Source: Plotosus lineatus (Eukaryota > Chordata > Actinopteri > Siluriformes > Plotosidae). Taken from it: DNA of 64,000 nt. Each line of letters begins with the position of its first letter. The first letter of the stretch is position 1. The notes under the pieces are model-generated. The model ran no database searches and had not been told where the DNA came from. It saw nothing but the letters and a program-made list of their open reading frames with translations. The position numbers and the translations under genes were made by a program. The stretch spans positions 27,533,249 through 27,597,248 of the forward strand of contig CM045735.1 of NCBI GenBank assembly GCA_024760905.1, given 5' to 3'. Below are positions 11,279 through 20,963 of this stretch, one piece after another.

Positions 11279-11721
11279 ATGTCAAAGAAAAGAAAGGTCG
11301 ATAGTGAGTTGCAGGTGGTTCATAAAGAATGGACATCTAAATACTTTTAGTAAAAAAAATAAATAAATAAAGTCCAGTCAAAGGCTGTATATCTTATTTG
11401 ACAAGAAACCATTTCGGTTTTAAACAAATGCATCACCCACCACTTTTCCACCAAGCATGTTAATTACACCAACGTGTTACTGCAAGAACGTCCAGGTAAG
11501 GCTGATAAGTTGGTCACGAACTTGCGTGCTCAGCAAAGCACCTTTATCTGGTTTGGACATGATGCGACCGGTTCCGGCTGGTTAATTGGTTAACTTTATT
11601 CTGAATAACTTTTACTCGAACTTTATTCCTGAAACGCAAGCGAATGACAGAGCCTTCAAAACCAGGCTCATTTTATTTTCAAAGCAAATGACAGAAGTCG
11701 TTTGCTCATTTCCCCCACACT
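11279..11721 (+). pseudogene. hAT transposase, N-terminal and middle remnants
   Basis: The frame starts MSKKRKVDSELQVVHKEWTS, resembling the conserved start of GTF2IRD2/SCAND3-type hAT transposases, with a basic KKRKV stretch. A stop TAG follows at 11348-11350. Beyond it, coding traces continue in shifted frames: residues like YTNVLLQERPGKADKLVTN around 11460-11510, as expected near the BED finger, and a segment near 11660-11721 that leads into the transposase part after the LINE. Most of the catalytic core is missing, so the protein is dead. Confidence 0.7.
11708..11721. repeat. TSD of RTE LINE copy R1 (left)
   Basis: ATTTCCCCCACACT, repeated exactly at 14807-14820 on the other side of the LINE. 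Confidence 0.9.
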
Positions 11722-11746
11722 CTTTTCTTCCTTTCGGCTTTTCCCT

Positions 11747-13349
11747 TCAGGGGTCGCCACAGCGAATCATCTGCCTCCATCTCACCCTATCCTTCGCATC
11801 TTCTTCTCTTATACCAGCTACCTTCATGTCCTGCTTCACTACATCCATGAATCGTCTCTTTGGTCTTCCTCTCGACCTTCTGCCTGGTAGTTCCAACCTC
11901 AGCATCCTACTACCAATATAGTCACTATCCCTCCTCTGTACTTGTCCAAACCATCTCAATCTAGCCTCTCTGACTTTGTCTCCAAAACATCTAGCATGTG
12001 CTGTCCCTCTGATGTGCTCATTCCTGATCCTATGCATCCTCGTTACTCCCAAAGAGAACCTCAACATTTTCATCTCTACCTCCAGCTCTGCCTCCTGTCT
12101 TTCCCCCCAGGGCCACTGTTTCTAAACCATACAACATCGCTGGCCTTACCACCATCTTGTACACTTTTCCTTTCATTCTTGACGATACCCTCCTATCACA
12201 CATCACACCGGACACTTTTCTCCAACCATTCCAACCTGCCTGCACACGCTTCTTCACCTCTTTTCCACACTCTCCACTTCTCTGGATTATTGAGCCTAAG
12301 TACTTAAAATCCTCCACCTTCCTTATCTCTTCTCCCTGTAACCTCACCATTCCTCTTGGGTCCTTGTCATTCACACACATGTGTTCTCTTTTACTGAGGC
12401 TAACCTTCATTCCCCTCCTTTCCAGGGCATACCTCCACCTCTCTAGATTTTCCTGCACTTGTTCTCTGCTCTAACTGCAGATCACAATGTCATCTGCAAA
12501 CATCATAGTCCATTGAGATTCTTGTCTCACCTCGTCTGTCAGCCTGTCTATCACCATAGCAAACAAGAAGGGGCTGAGAGCTGGCCCTTGATGCAGTCCC
12601 ACCTCCACCTTGAACTCTTCTGTCACACTGACAGCACACCTCTCCACTGTCTTACATCCCTCATACATGTCCTGCATAACATACTTCTCTGCCACTCCAG
12701 ACTTTCTCATACAATACCACAGTTCCTCTCTCGGCACCCTGTCATATGCCTTCTCCAGATCCACAATGCAGCTCTGTCTGACCTTCTCTATATTTCTCTA
12801 TTAACATCCTCAAGGCAAACACTGCATCTGTGGTGCTCTTTCTTGGCATTAACCCAAACTGTTGTTCACAAATGCTGACCTCTGCCCTTAGTCTAGCTTC
12901 CACTATTCTTTCCCATAACTTCATCGTATGGCTCATCAACTTTATCCCTCAGTAGTTGCCACAACTCTGCATGTCTCCCTTGTTCTTAAAAATGGGCACC
13001 ATCACACTTCTTCTCCATTCCTCTGGCATCCTCTCACTCTCCAAGACCTTGTTGAATGTCCTTGTCAGAAAATCTACTGCTACCTCTCCTAGACACTTAC
13101 ATACCTCCACCGGTATGTCATCAGGACCAACTGCCTTTCCATTCTTCATCCTCTTCAATGCCCTCCTCACTTCACCCTTACTAATCTTTTTTCTCTCTCT
13201 CTCTCATTTTCCTTATTCGTCAGCTCTTCAAAGTACTCTTTCCATCTTCCCAGCACACTTCTGTCATCAGTCAATACATTTCCCTCTCTGTCCTTAATCA
13301 CTCTAGCTTGCTGCATGTCCTTCCCATCTCTGTTTCTCTGCTGTGCCAA
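11747..13349 (-). pseudogene. RTE LINE R1 reverse transcriptase and C-terminal region, frameshifted
   Basis: On the minus strand the pieces run in order. [18 protein letters not shown] and [11 protein letters not shown] lie at 12949-13170; FGLMPRKSTTDAVFALRM at 12742-12939; [33 protein letters not shown] and the catalytic MMFADDIVICS at 12471-12764. The C-terminal part (FKYLGSIIQRSGECGKEV; RWFGQVQRRDSDYIG; GRPKRRFMDVVKQDMKV) lies at 11747-12458. The parts are in different frames with a small loss near 12770, so no enzyme can be made. Confidence 0.88.
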
Positions 13350-13370
13350 CCTGTATAGATAATTTTCTCC

Positions 13371-14651
13371 CTATTTACTTTCCAACTGAGCATACAAGTC
13401 ATCATACGCCCTCTGTTTGTCCTTTGACACCGCTAACTTCGCCTTACGCTGTGTCTCCCTGTACTCCTGTTTACTCTCTTCAGTCCTCTCAATGTCCCAC
13501 TTCTTAGCTAACCTCTTACTTTGTACAAACTCCTGCACTTCCTCATTCCACCACCAAGTCTCCTTATCTCCTCCCCTTCCAGATGACACACCAAGTACTC
13601 TCTTACCTGTCTCCCTGATCACATTTGCTGTAGTTGTCCAGTCATCTGGAAGCACTTCCTGACCACCCAAAGCCTGTTTCAACTCCTCCTTGAAGACAAC
13701 CCGACACTCTTCCTTTTTTAGCTTCCACCACTTTGTCTTCTGCTCTGCCTTTGCCTTCTTCACCTTCCTTACCATCAGCGTCATCCTGCACACCACCATC
13801 CTATGCTGTTTGGCAACACTCTCACCCACTACTACTTTGCAGTCACTGACTTCCTTCAAATTACATCGCCTACACAAGATGTAGTCTACTTGTGTGCTCC
13901 TACCTCCACTTTTATAAGTCGCCCTATGCTCCTGCCTCTTCTGGAAGAAAGTATTTACCACAGCCATTTCCATCCTTTTTGCAAAATCTACTAACATCTG
14001 TCTTTCTGCATTCCTGTCCTGGATACCAAACCTGCCCATCACTTCCTCGTCCCCTCTGTTTCCCGCACCAACATGTCCATTGAAGTCTGCACCAATGACC
14101 ACTCTTTCACCTCTGGGGATACTCTGCATCACTTCATCTAACTCATTCCAGAATCTCTCCTTCTCTTCTTGCTCACATCCTGCCTGTGGGGCATAAGCAC
14201 TAACAACATTGAACGTCACACCTTCAATTACTAACTTGAGACTCATCACTCTGTCTGACACTCTTTTCACTTCTCGAACATTCCTGACAAACTCCTCCTT
14301 CAAGATGACTCCTACTCCATTTCTCTTCCCATCCACTCCATGAAAAAACAGCTTAAACTCTGCTCCTAAGCTTCTAGCCTTGCTACCTTTCCACCTGGTC
14401 TCCTGAACACACAGTATGTCCACCTTCCTCCTCTGCGTCATGTCAGCCAGCTCTCTACCTTTTCCTGCCATAGTTCCAACATTCAAAGTCCCTACTTTCA
14501 GTCCTAGACTCCTTCCTTTCCTTTTCTCTCTCTCTGCCTCCGGACACGCCTCCTGCCTCTCTTTCTTTGACCAACAGTAGTCCAATTTCCACCAGCACTC
14601 TGTTGTTTGACAGCACTGATGGCGGTCGTTGTTAACCCGGGCCTCGACCAA
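13371..14651 (-). pseudogene. RTE LINE R1 APE-type endonuclease domain, long open frame
   Basis: A 426-residue open frame covers the LINE endonuclease and the linker to the reverse transcriptase. Motifs in order are LKVGTLNVGTMAGKGRELAD, DILCVQETRWKGSKARSLG, RNGVGVILKEEF, SAYAPQAGCEQEEKERFW, VVIGADFNGHVGAGN, THATYKSGG-like (RATYKSGGRSTQVDYIL) and KQHRMVVCRMTL. The GADFN, Q-ETRW and HR elements are the catalytic core of APE endonucleases. This part is open even though the downstream RT is frameshifted. It is the longest intact endonuclease frame of this family here. Confidence 0.85.
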
Positions 14652-14806
14652 TCCGGTATGACATTCTTTGTAGTGACTCGCATATTTTATTTGCCATTTG
14701 TTTTACGCCGGATGCCTTTCCTGACGCAACCCTCTGCAATTATCCAGGCTTGGGACCGGCGTGAGGGAGAGAGACTGGTTTGTGCCCCCCCTCACGGCTG
14801 CGTTTA

Positions 14807-15082
14807 ATTTCCCCCACACTGGCCACGTTAAAAGAGGCCCTGCAACATGTGAACAAATCCAGGAAAGCACTGGATGACCTGCATGAAGCATTCTGCCGTC
14901 GGTTTTGTGATTTTGGAAAAATTGACAGGGCACTTCAGCTCGTGTCATGTCCCTTCTTTCAAGAGCCTGAAACAGTACCAGCAGAATTGCAGTTGGAGCT
15001 GATTGATCTCCAGTGTGACGTGATGTTAAACTCCCTTAAACTGGATGAGTTTCATGCTTCATTAAGTTCTGGAACAGATTAA
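14807..15082 (+). pseudogene. hAT transposase C-terminal remnant
   Basis: The + frame reads TLATLKEALQHVNKSRKALD, then LHEAFCRRFCDFGKIDRALQ, LVSCPFFQEPETVPAELQ and LELIDLQCDVMLNSLKLDEF. This matches the pattern of the C-terminal half of GTF2IRD2/SCAND3-like hAT transposases (…RFADF…NPF…ELIELQC…), just before the hAT dimerisation domain. That dimerisation domain is not seen after 15082. The sequence is continuous with 11660-11721 once the LINE is set aside. Confidence 0.75.
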
Positions 15083-15369
15083 TTTCGAAAGGTGAGGTAC
15101 CACTGTAACTGAAAAGAATGTTGTGAAACGTTTGGGGATGTCTTAGTGACAGAATAGTCTGAGAAAGGATGCTTATTGTACTGAAACAAACATTATAGCA
15201 GTGGCGTTTTGGAGAATAGAAGACTGAAGGTAAGTTGACTTTTAACTTTGATAGATATCGACTATAGTCAACATTCAAAGCATAGCCATGAAGCTAAATG
15301 TAGTGTTTGAAAGACAGTAGTACTTGTATGGATTACTGTAGCAATGTCTTCATAATGCTACATGTTGAT

Positions 15370-15627
15370 CTACAATGTCCCCAGTTAGTTTGCGTTGGAG
15401 TCACACTATTAACCGGGTATGAGAAATCAGCTCATAGCCATTTTTTGCTACATTAAGAGCATTTGACAGAAGCTCTTAATCCAGAGCAATTTACAATGAT
15501 CCTTTTTATATTACTGAGCAGTTGAAGGTTAAAGGCCTTGCTCAAGGACAGAACAGGTTGACAGTGGAAGTTGAAGCGCTGACCTTCGGATCAGTAACGC
15601 ATGACATTAACCATAAAGCCACCGTTC
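15370..15627 (-). mobile_element. tRNA-derived SINE with L2-type tail, 17-bp TSD
   Basis: Related to the SINE at 6976: the minus strand has a tRNA-like head, a CAGCGCTTCAACTTCC-like region and the AAGAGCTTCTGTCAAATGC tail. Direct repeats TAATGCTACATGTTGAT flank it at 15353-15369 and 15628-15644. It lies inside the hAT remnant. Confidence 0.8.
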
Positions 15628-15834
15628 TAATGCTACATGTTGATTTAGAACAGTGGTTACTCCTGCACAACTAAAGTTTTTTCTCTGACCTCGCACCCCC
15701 TACATTTTATACTTTGTTCAAAGATAAAGCATGTGGAATCATACTAAATTTTATCAAAAGAAGATATTTATTTCAAAAGTTACAGCCCTGCTTCTTGCAC
15801 CTCCTGGAACGATGTCTCGCACATCTATTATGAG

Positions 15835-16700
15835 GAGTATACTCCCTCCTTGAATCACCACCTTATCAAGGTAGAGGGGTTTGTGTATCTTAATGATCCA
15901 AGGAGTTATGTTGTCAGGGGCATTATGCTCCTGGTAGGGTACCCAAGGCAAACAGTTCCTAGGTTAAGGTCCAGATGGCACAGTTTGAAAGACCCCTATA
16001 TGCAGAAAGATAAAAGGACACAGTTTTCCTTGCCTGGATGTTGGTCACCCGGGTCACCATGGAGCCAGGTCTAGGGGAGGGGTTCAAAGGCAAATGCCAG
16101 GTGGTTGGGCTTCTGGCCATAGAGCCAGGCCCGGCCCAGCCCGAAAAGGAGACATGGACATACCCCCCGCATGGACTTACCGCTTTTGGGAGGGGTTATA
16201 GAGGTTGGGTGCATTGTGAGTTGGATGGCAGCTGAAGGCATGGGTTCTATCGAACTGATCCTCGGCTACTGACTCCAACTCTTGGGACGTGGAATGTCAT
16301 CTCTGGCGAGGAAGGAGCCTGAGCTGGCGCGTGAGGTTGAAAGATACCAATTAGATATAGTCAGACTTACCTCAATACATAACTTGGGCTCTGGAACCAC
16401 CTATCTCAAAAGGGGGTAGACCTTATTCCATTCTGGAGTTGCTCATGGGGAGAGACGGCAATCCGATGTGCCCATATGTTGGGGTTCTCCCCAGTTGACG
16501 AAAGGGTAGCTGCCCTCTGCCTTTGGGTGGGGGACAGGTCCTGGCTGTTATGCTTATTCACTAAATGACAGTTCAGAGTGACCTCCCTTTTTGGAGTCTT
16601 TAGGGGTGTGTTGGAGAACTCCCTCTTCGTTCTGGAGACTTCAACGCCCTTGTGGGCAATCACAGTGTGACCTGAAGGGGTGTGATCAGGAGGTACGGAC
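15835..16700 (+). mobile_element. Rex3 copy 2, 5' part only
   Basis: Matches the 5' UTR and endonuclease start of the Rex3 at 301: CACCTTATCAAGGTAGAGGG, then GGGACGTGGAATGTCATCTC and GGAGACTTCAACGCCCTTGT. It is more diverged, with several frameshifts, and ends abruptly near 16700. Keeping the 5' end but losing the 3' end is the reverse of normal LINE truncation, so a later deletion is likely. Confidence 0.88.
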
Positions 16701-16774
16701 CTGAGTACTGGGATTACCCCTGCAACAGGCACCAATGACCTTCCAGTCACAGCTATGGGCTGCTGCATCTACTA

Positions 16775-16915
16775 GTCCTTCTCAAAAATTAGCATGTTGT
16801 GATAAAGTTCATTATTTTCTGTAATGTACTGATAAAAATTAAACTTTCATATATTTTAGATTCATTGCACCCCAACTGAAATATTTCAGGTCTTTTATTG
16901 TTTTAATACTGATGC
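16775..16915 (+). mobile_element. Tc1-like transposon end (solo terminal repeat)
   Basis: GTCCTTCTCAAAAATTAGCA onward is the same terminal repeat as the right side of the Tc1 fragment at 20043-20811, in opposite orientation. A TA precedes it. It stops after about 140 bases where hAT sequence resumes. Confidence 0.8.
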
Positions 16916-17084
16916 TCGACTGAACCAGTCGTCTGTTCGGGCAGCTTTCGGGCTGCTCAACTGATAGTCACCAGCTTTTTTTTATTTATGTTCTGACTTT
17001 TTTCTGTTACAAACTGACCTCGGCCCCCCATCAGAGAAGGGATAAATTATGTGGCCCTCGCAGGAAAAAGTTTGGGGACCCCTG

Positions 17085-17150
17085 CCAAAGACAGTGAGAA
17101 ACCTGGCTGGCCTTTGATAAACCAGTTAGCTGCATGGGAGTGATAGAATG
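17085..17150 (-). mobile_element. Family A SINE body fragment
   Basis: GACAGTGAGAAACCTGGCTG and TTGATAAACCAGTTAGCTGC match the SINE body at 42920-42975, immediately after the hAT right end. Confidence 0.6.
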
Positions 17151-18885
17151 TTAAATCTGTTAAAATCATTTAAAATATAACACAAAAACTTAGAATATAA
17201 TTACGATATTTGGATATTTGCCCACAAGCTCTAATACAACAGCATAAAAAAGACATTTTGAACTCTATGAATTCTAAGCTTTGATAAATTGTTCATCATT
17301 TGTTCACTCAAAGGTTCATACATACAAGACAAGAACTCTGGTCAACTGTACAGTGCCCTGACCTCACTACTGAACCACAAAGCCCATTTGGAATGGACCA
17401 AAAACTTTACTACAGGCCAGATCTCCTCGTACCAAAATCTTGGTAGACACAAATGGAGGATAAACTTTGGAACTGGGCAACTGAGCTTTATTATACTAGT
17501 AGCTCTCGAAGTGTTCTACTGGCATGACTTATGAACAACTTCTGTTCTGAACATTCCATTTACTCGAATCTTTGTATTACACCAATCTTTCACCACCTAT
17601 ACCATTATTACTATAGTGCATTAGTTACTTACTAGATTCATGACTGGTTAGAGAAAAAATAAGAGGCTATAGTTGTTGTACATACAATTTTGGCCTATTA
17701 CTATAGTGGCCTCTGGTGGTAAAATGTGAGGTTGTTAAATAAAGTTTTCTGTCTCGGTCTGTGCTCATTATTCCTGTAGCTCATACTATTGTATGCATTT
17801 TTAAAAATTATATTGGGAAGCATATCAATATGAATGAATTTAAAAATATAAATGTGCGTGTGTACATGCGTATGCATGCAATGAAGAATTTGTTAGAGTT
17901 TATGGTTGGCTTGTGACTCTTGGGTAAAACAAAAGAAGTAGTGTTTGAAAACATGAAAATGCAACTAGAAGTAAAAGGTTATTCTTTACAGATATGTACA
18001 TGATTCCACTAAGAGTTTCCCTTGAATTATTGTTAATCCCAATCATCTTAGTTATAGTTATGGTGGTAAAAGTCAATAATGATCACAACTGGTTATGAAT
18101 GTCATGAGCCATCACAGCCCATTATATACAAGTAAAAGCCATTGTTATGTTTCATTTCTGTTTTATGGCTTTTATTTTTGTATTTTTTGTTTTGTTTTGT
18201 TTTTTGAGTAAAAAATTACATGCTTTTATAATTCATTAAAATAATCTTTCATGGAAAAATCTGCAATAAAATGTAACTTGATTAGTGCAATTTGTTATTG
18301 AAAAATAGAATAATACCAATTGTTCAATAATAGAACAGAATTATAAAATCTTATGACTGTGGGTTTTTTTCATAATAAACCCTCAATTTCAGACCTGATG
18401 TCCCTAACTTCATCCAAAAGCCTTCGTACAATCATAAGTGTCTTATGAGCACCTTTTTTATACAAAGAAATCAGAAAGTGCTGCAATGGCAACAACTAAG
18501 AGAGAACTTTATAGTATCTTAATCAGTGATTTATTGTACATTGAGGGTTCTGATTTGACTCTATTCAAACCATAAACAGGGCTCAGTGGAGAAAAGCTGT
18601 ACGTAGTGGGTTAATTTAAGGAAGATAGACAAATGCATACATATTCTTTGTGTGATTCTGTGAGTGTGTTTAGTTGTATACATATGTGTGTATGTATATA
18701 AAATCATGTACAATTAGGAAACAGTTATGTACAGATTGTATAAATAAGTTACGTATGTGAGCAGTTATGTACAGATATGGCAGTAAGGGTGAGAATAAAT
18801 AGCATTAATTTTGCCTAGCAGCAATATACTGTACAGATGTTCTATATTGCTGGATCAAAGAGCAAAATATGCAGATGTACAGTAT
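17151..18885. other. Unassigned AT-rich intergenic sequence
   Basis: No gene or repeat family was recognised. The one longer open frame (17289-17534, +) has no domain I know and no supporting signals. Confidence 0.4.
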
Positions 18886-18889
18886 ATAA

Positions 18890-19052
18890 AGAGATATCAT
18901 GATCATCTGCTTAATCCGGGGTTGGATCATGGATGCAGCAGCATAAGTAATGAGGTTCAGATGTCCCTCTCCCCAGCCACTTCCTCCAGGTCTTCTGTGG
19001 TAACACCGAGGCATTCCCAGACCAGCCAAGAGACATAATTCCTCCAACATGT
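18890..19052 (-). mobile_element. Rex3 copy 3, 3' end fragment
   Basis: The minus strand reads GGIMSLGWSGNASVL, then WRKWLGRGTSEP in an adjacent frame, then a GATGATCATGAT tail. This corresponds to 3500-3660 of Rex3 copy 1. It is 5'-truncated, as expected of LINEs. Confidence 0.82.
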
Positions 19053-19082
19053 TCTTGGTGTGTGTATGTGTATGTATGTGTG

Positions 19083-19085
<3 letters not shown>

Positions 19086-19163
<78 letters not shown>

Positions 19164-19182
19164 TAGATATATATATATATAA
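19086..19182. repeat. (TA)n with internal (GA)n microsatellite
   Basis: About 28 TA units, then GAGAGA and more TA. Confidence 0.97.
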
Positions 19183-19194
19183 ATTTTCTGAGGC

Positions 19195-19344
19195 GATCCT
19201 TCCATAAGAGTGCGCTCAATACTTTTTCGTAGAGCAAATATAAGTAAAAATAAAAGGACAGGACAAAGACTTTCTATTGAAACTTCATTTTCACTACAGA
19301 TCTGTTTCGAGGGGTGGTGAAACCATCCTCTCTCTTCAGATGAT
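19195..19344. other. Possible Penelope-like terminal fragment
   Basis: The minus strand contains GATGGTTTCACCACCCCTCG followed by AAACAGATCTG. A 'GATG…CGAAAC' pattern is typical of Penelope-like element terminal repeats. No Penelope RT or GIY-YIG sequence is nearby, so this is only suggestive. Confidence 0.25.
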
Positions 19345-20042
19345 TACAGAAGATTCCACTATTCTTTGCCATAACTTCATCGTATGGCTCATCAACTGTC
19401 ACAATTCTGCACGTCCCCCTTGTTCTTAAAAATGGGCACCATCACACTTCTCCTCCATTCCTCTGGCATCCTCTCACCCTCTACGACCTTGTTGAATGTT
19501 CTTGTCAGGAAATCTACTGCTACCTCTCCTAGATACTTCCATACCTCCACCGGTATGTCATCAGGACCAACTGCCTTTCCATTCTTCATCCTCTTCAATG
19601 CCCTCCTCACTTCACCTTTATGAATCTTTGCTACTTTCTGGTCCTCAACAGTCACCTCTTTTGCTCTTTTTTTTCTCTCTCTCATTTTCCTCATTCATCA
19701 GCTCTTCAAAGTACTCTTTCCATCTTTCCAGCACACTTCTGTCATCAGTCAGGATATTTCCCTCTCTGTCCTTTATAACTCTAACTTGTTGCACGTCCTT
19801 CCCATCTTTATTTCTCTGCTGTGCCGACCTGTATAAATCATTTTCTCCCTCTGTACTTTCCAACCGAGTATACAAGGCATCATATGCCCTCTGTTTGGCC
19901 TTTGACACCGCTACCTTCGCCTTACACTGTGTCTCCCTGTACTCCTGTTTACTCTCTTCGGTCCACTCTATGTCCCACTTCTTCTTAGTTAACCTCTTCT
20001 TTTGTACACACTCCTGCACTTCCTCATTCCACCACCAAGTCT
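19345..20042 (-). mobile_element. RTE-type LINE copy R2, internal fragment
   Basis: Minus-strand frames at 19645-20070 (TWWWNEEVQECVQKKRLTKK; VRVIKDREGNILTDDRSVLE) and 19392-19694 ([31 protein letters not shown]) cover the endonuclease-RT linker and RT start. Both LINE ends are missing. At 20042 it joins directly to Tc1 sequence. Confidence 0.88.
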
Positions 20043-20477
20043 GACAAAATTTGACAAAATTTGCTTTCAAAATTTGCTTTCATCAAAAATTTGCTTTCAT
20101 CCGAAAAAAGTACTTTGGACCACTGAACAACAGTCCAGTGGTGCTTCTCTGGAGCCCAGGTCAGGCGCTTCTGCCACTCTTTTTGGTTCAAAAGTGGCTT
20201 GACCTGGGGAATGCGGCACCTGTAGCCCAGGCCACTGCTTCCAGAGGTCCCCCAAGGTCTGGAATCGGCCCTTCTCCACAATCTTCCTCAGGGTCTGGTC
20301 ACCTCTTCTGGTTGTGCAGCATTTTATGCCACACTTTTTCCTTCCCACAGATGTCCCAATGAGATGCCTTGATACAGCATTCTGGGAATAGCCTATTCGC
20401 TCAGAGACTTCTTTCTGTGTCTTACCCTCTTGCTTGAGGGTGTCACTGATGGCCTTCTGGACAGCAGTCTGACCCAT
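20043..20477 (-). pseudogene. Tc1-like transposase, N-terminal part
   Basis: The minus-strand frame begins MGQTAVQKAISDTLKQEGKT and continues QKEVSERIGYSQNAVSRHL, the first helix-turn-helix of Tc1 transposases. A shift to the next frame at about 20280-20100 gives GYRCRIPQVKPLLNQKEWQK, then WTVVQWSKVLFSDESKF. The FSDES aspartate is the first catalytic residue of the DDE triad. The later D and E are lost at the junction with the LINE fragment near 20042. It cannot produce an active enzyme. Confidence 0.85.
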
Positions 20478-20811
20478 GATTGCGGTTTTGAGTAATGAAC
20501 CAGGTTGGGAGTTTTTAAAAGCCTCAGGAATGTTTTGCAGGTGTTTAGAGTCATTGTAATTAGTTGATTCAGATGATTAGGTTAATAGCTCATTTACAGT
20601 ACCTTTTAATGATATGCTATTTTTTTTAGATAAGAATTTTGGGTTTTCATGAACTGTATGCCAAAATCATCAGTATTAAAACAATAAAAGACCTGAAATA
20701 TTTCAGTTGTTGTGCAATGAATCTAAAATGTATGAAAGTTTAATTTTTATCAGTACATTACAGATAATAATGAACTTTATCACAATATGCTAATTTTTTG
20801 AGAGGGACCTG
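20043..20811 (-). mobile_element. Tc1-like transposon, 5' half
   Basis: The right terminus at 20811 reads inward CAGGTCCCTCTCAAAAAATT, followed outside by TA (20812-20813). About 330 bases of terminal and untranslated sequence are followed by the start of a transposase frame at 20477. The element is cut at 20042, so the second half of the transposase and the other terminus are missing. A same-family terminus lies inverted at 16775. Confidence 0.88.
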
Positions 20812-20814
20812 TAT

Positions 20815-20963
20815 ATTGTCACGGACCAACAGCAATGGAATAACAATGTCTAACTGTAAAATTTGAAAATGTATTAAATGAACAATAACAATGAATAATT
20901 GCTTCAAAACAACACTTAGACAAATAACTAAAAATATTTCTGACTACTGACAAAAATTTGAAA
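20815..20963 (-). other. Possible LTR terminus of the gypsy element
   Basis: It starts TGTCACGGACCAACAG, so on the minus strand it ends …CCGTGACA, compatible with an LTR end (TG…CA). It lies where the 3' end of the gypsy element at 23574-27887 would be if LINE R3 is set aside. No second LTR exists in the window to confirm this. Confidence 0.25.

Larger units (their letters stand above)
11722..14806 (-). mobile_element. RTE-type LINE copy R1, full length
   Basis: A complete copy of the window's commonest LINE, about 3.1 kb. The 3' end is at the low coordinate: a tail GGCGACCCCTGAAGGGAAAA then a GAAA-rich end. The 5' UTR is at 14600-14806. It is flanked by an exact 14-bp TSD and sits inside the hAT transposase sequence. 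Proteins of this family are often annotated 'craniofacial development protein 2-like' because CFDP2 carries an RTE endonuclease. The coding region is frameshifted. Confidence 0.92.
11029..17084 (+). mobile_element. Decayed hAT transposon (Charlie/GTF2IRD2-like), heavily interrupted
   Basis: The left end CAGGGGTAGGCAAACTACGG and the right end, read inward as CAGGGGTCCCCAAACTTTTT, are hAT-type terminal repeats. Between them lie a transposase start (MSKKRKVDSELQVVHKEWTS at 11279) and C-terminal transposase sequence at 14807-15082, in one orientation. The element has been split by an RTE LINE (11722-14806), a SINE (15370-15627), a Rex3 piece (15835-16700) and a Tc1 end (16775-16915). I found no matching 8-bp TSD at the two ends, so the outer right boundary is less sure than the left. 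Confidence 0.75.

Noticed and set aside
13371..14651. Host craniofacial development protein 2 gene
   Set aside because: The similarity reflects the RTE endonuclease from which CFDP2-like annotations derive. The frame lies in a full-length LINE with a TSD.
17289..17534. 81-residue open frame as a possible host exon
   Set aside because: No domain, no splice-site context and no homologue that I recognise. The length is within chance for this stretch.
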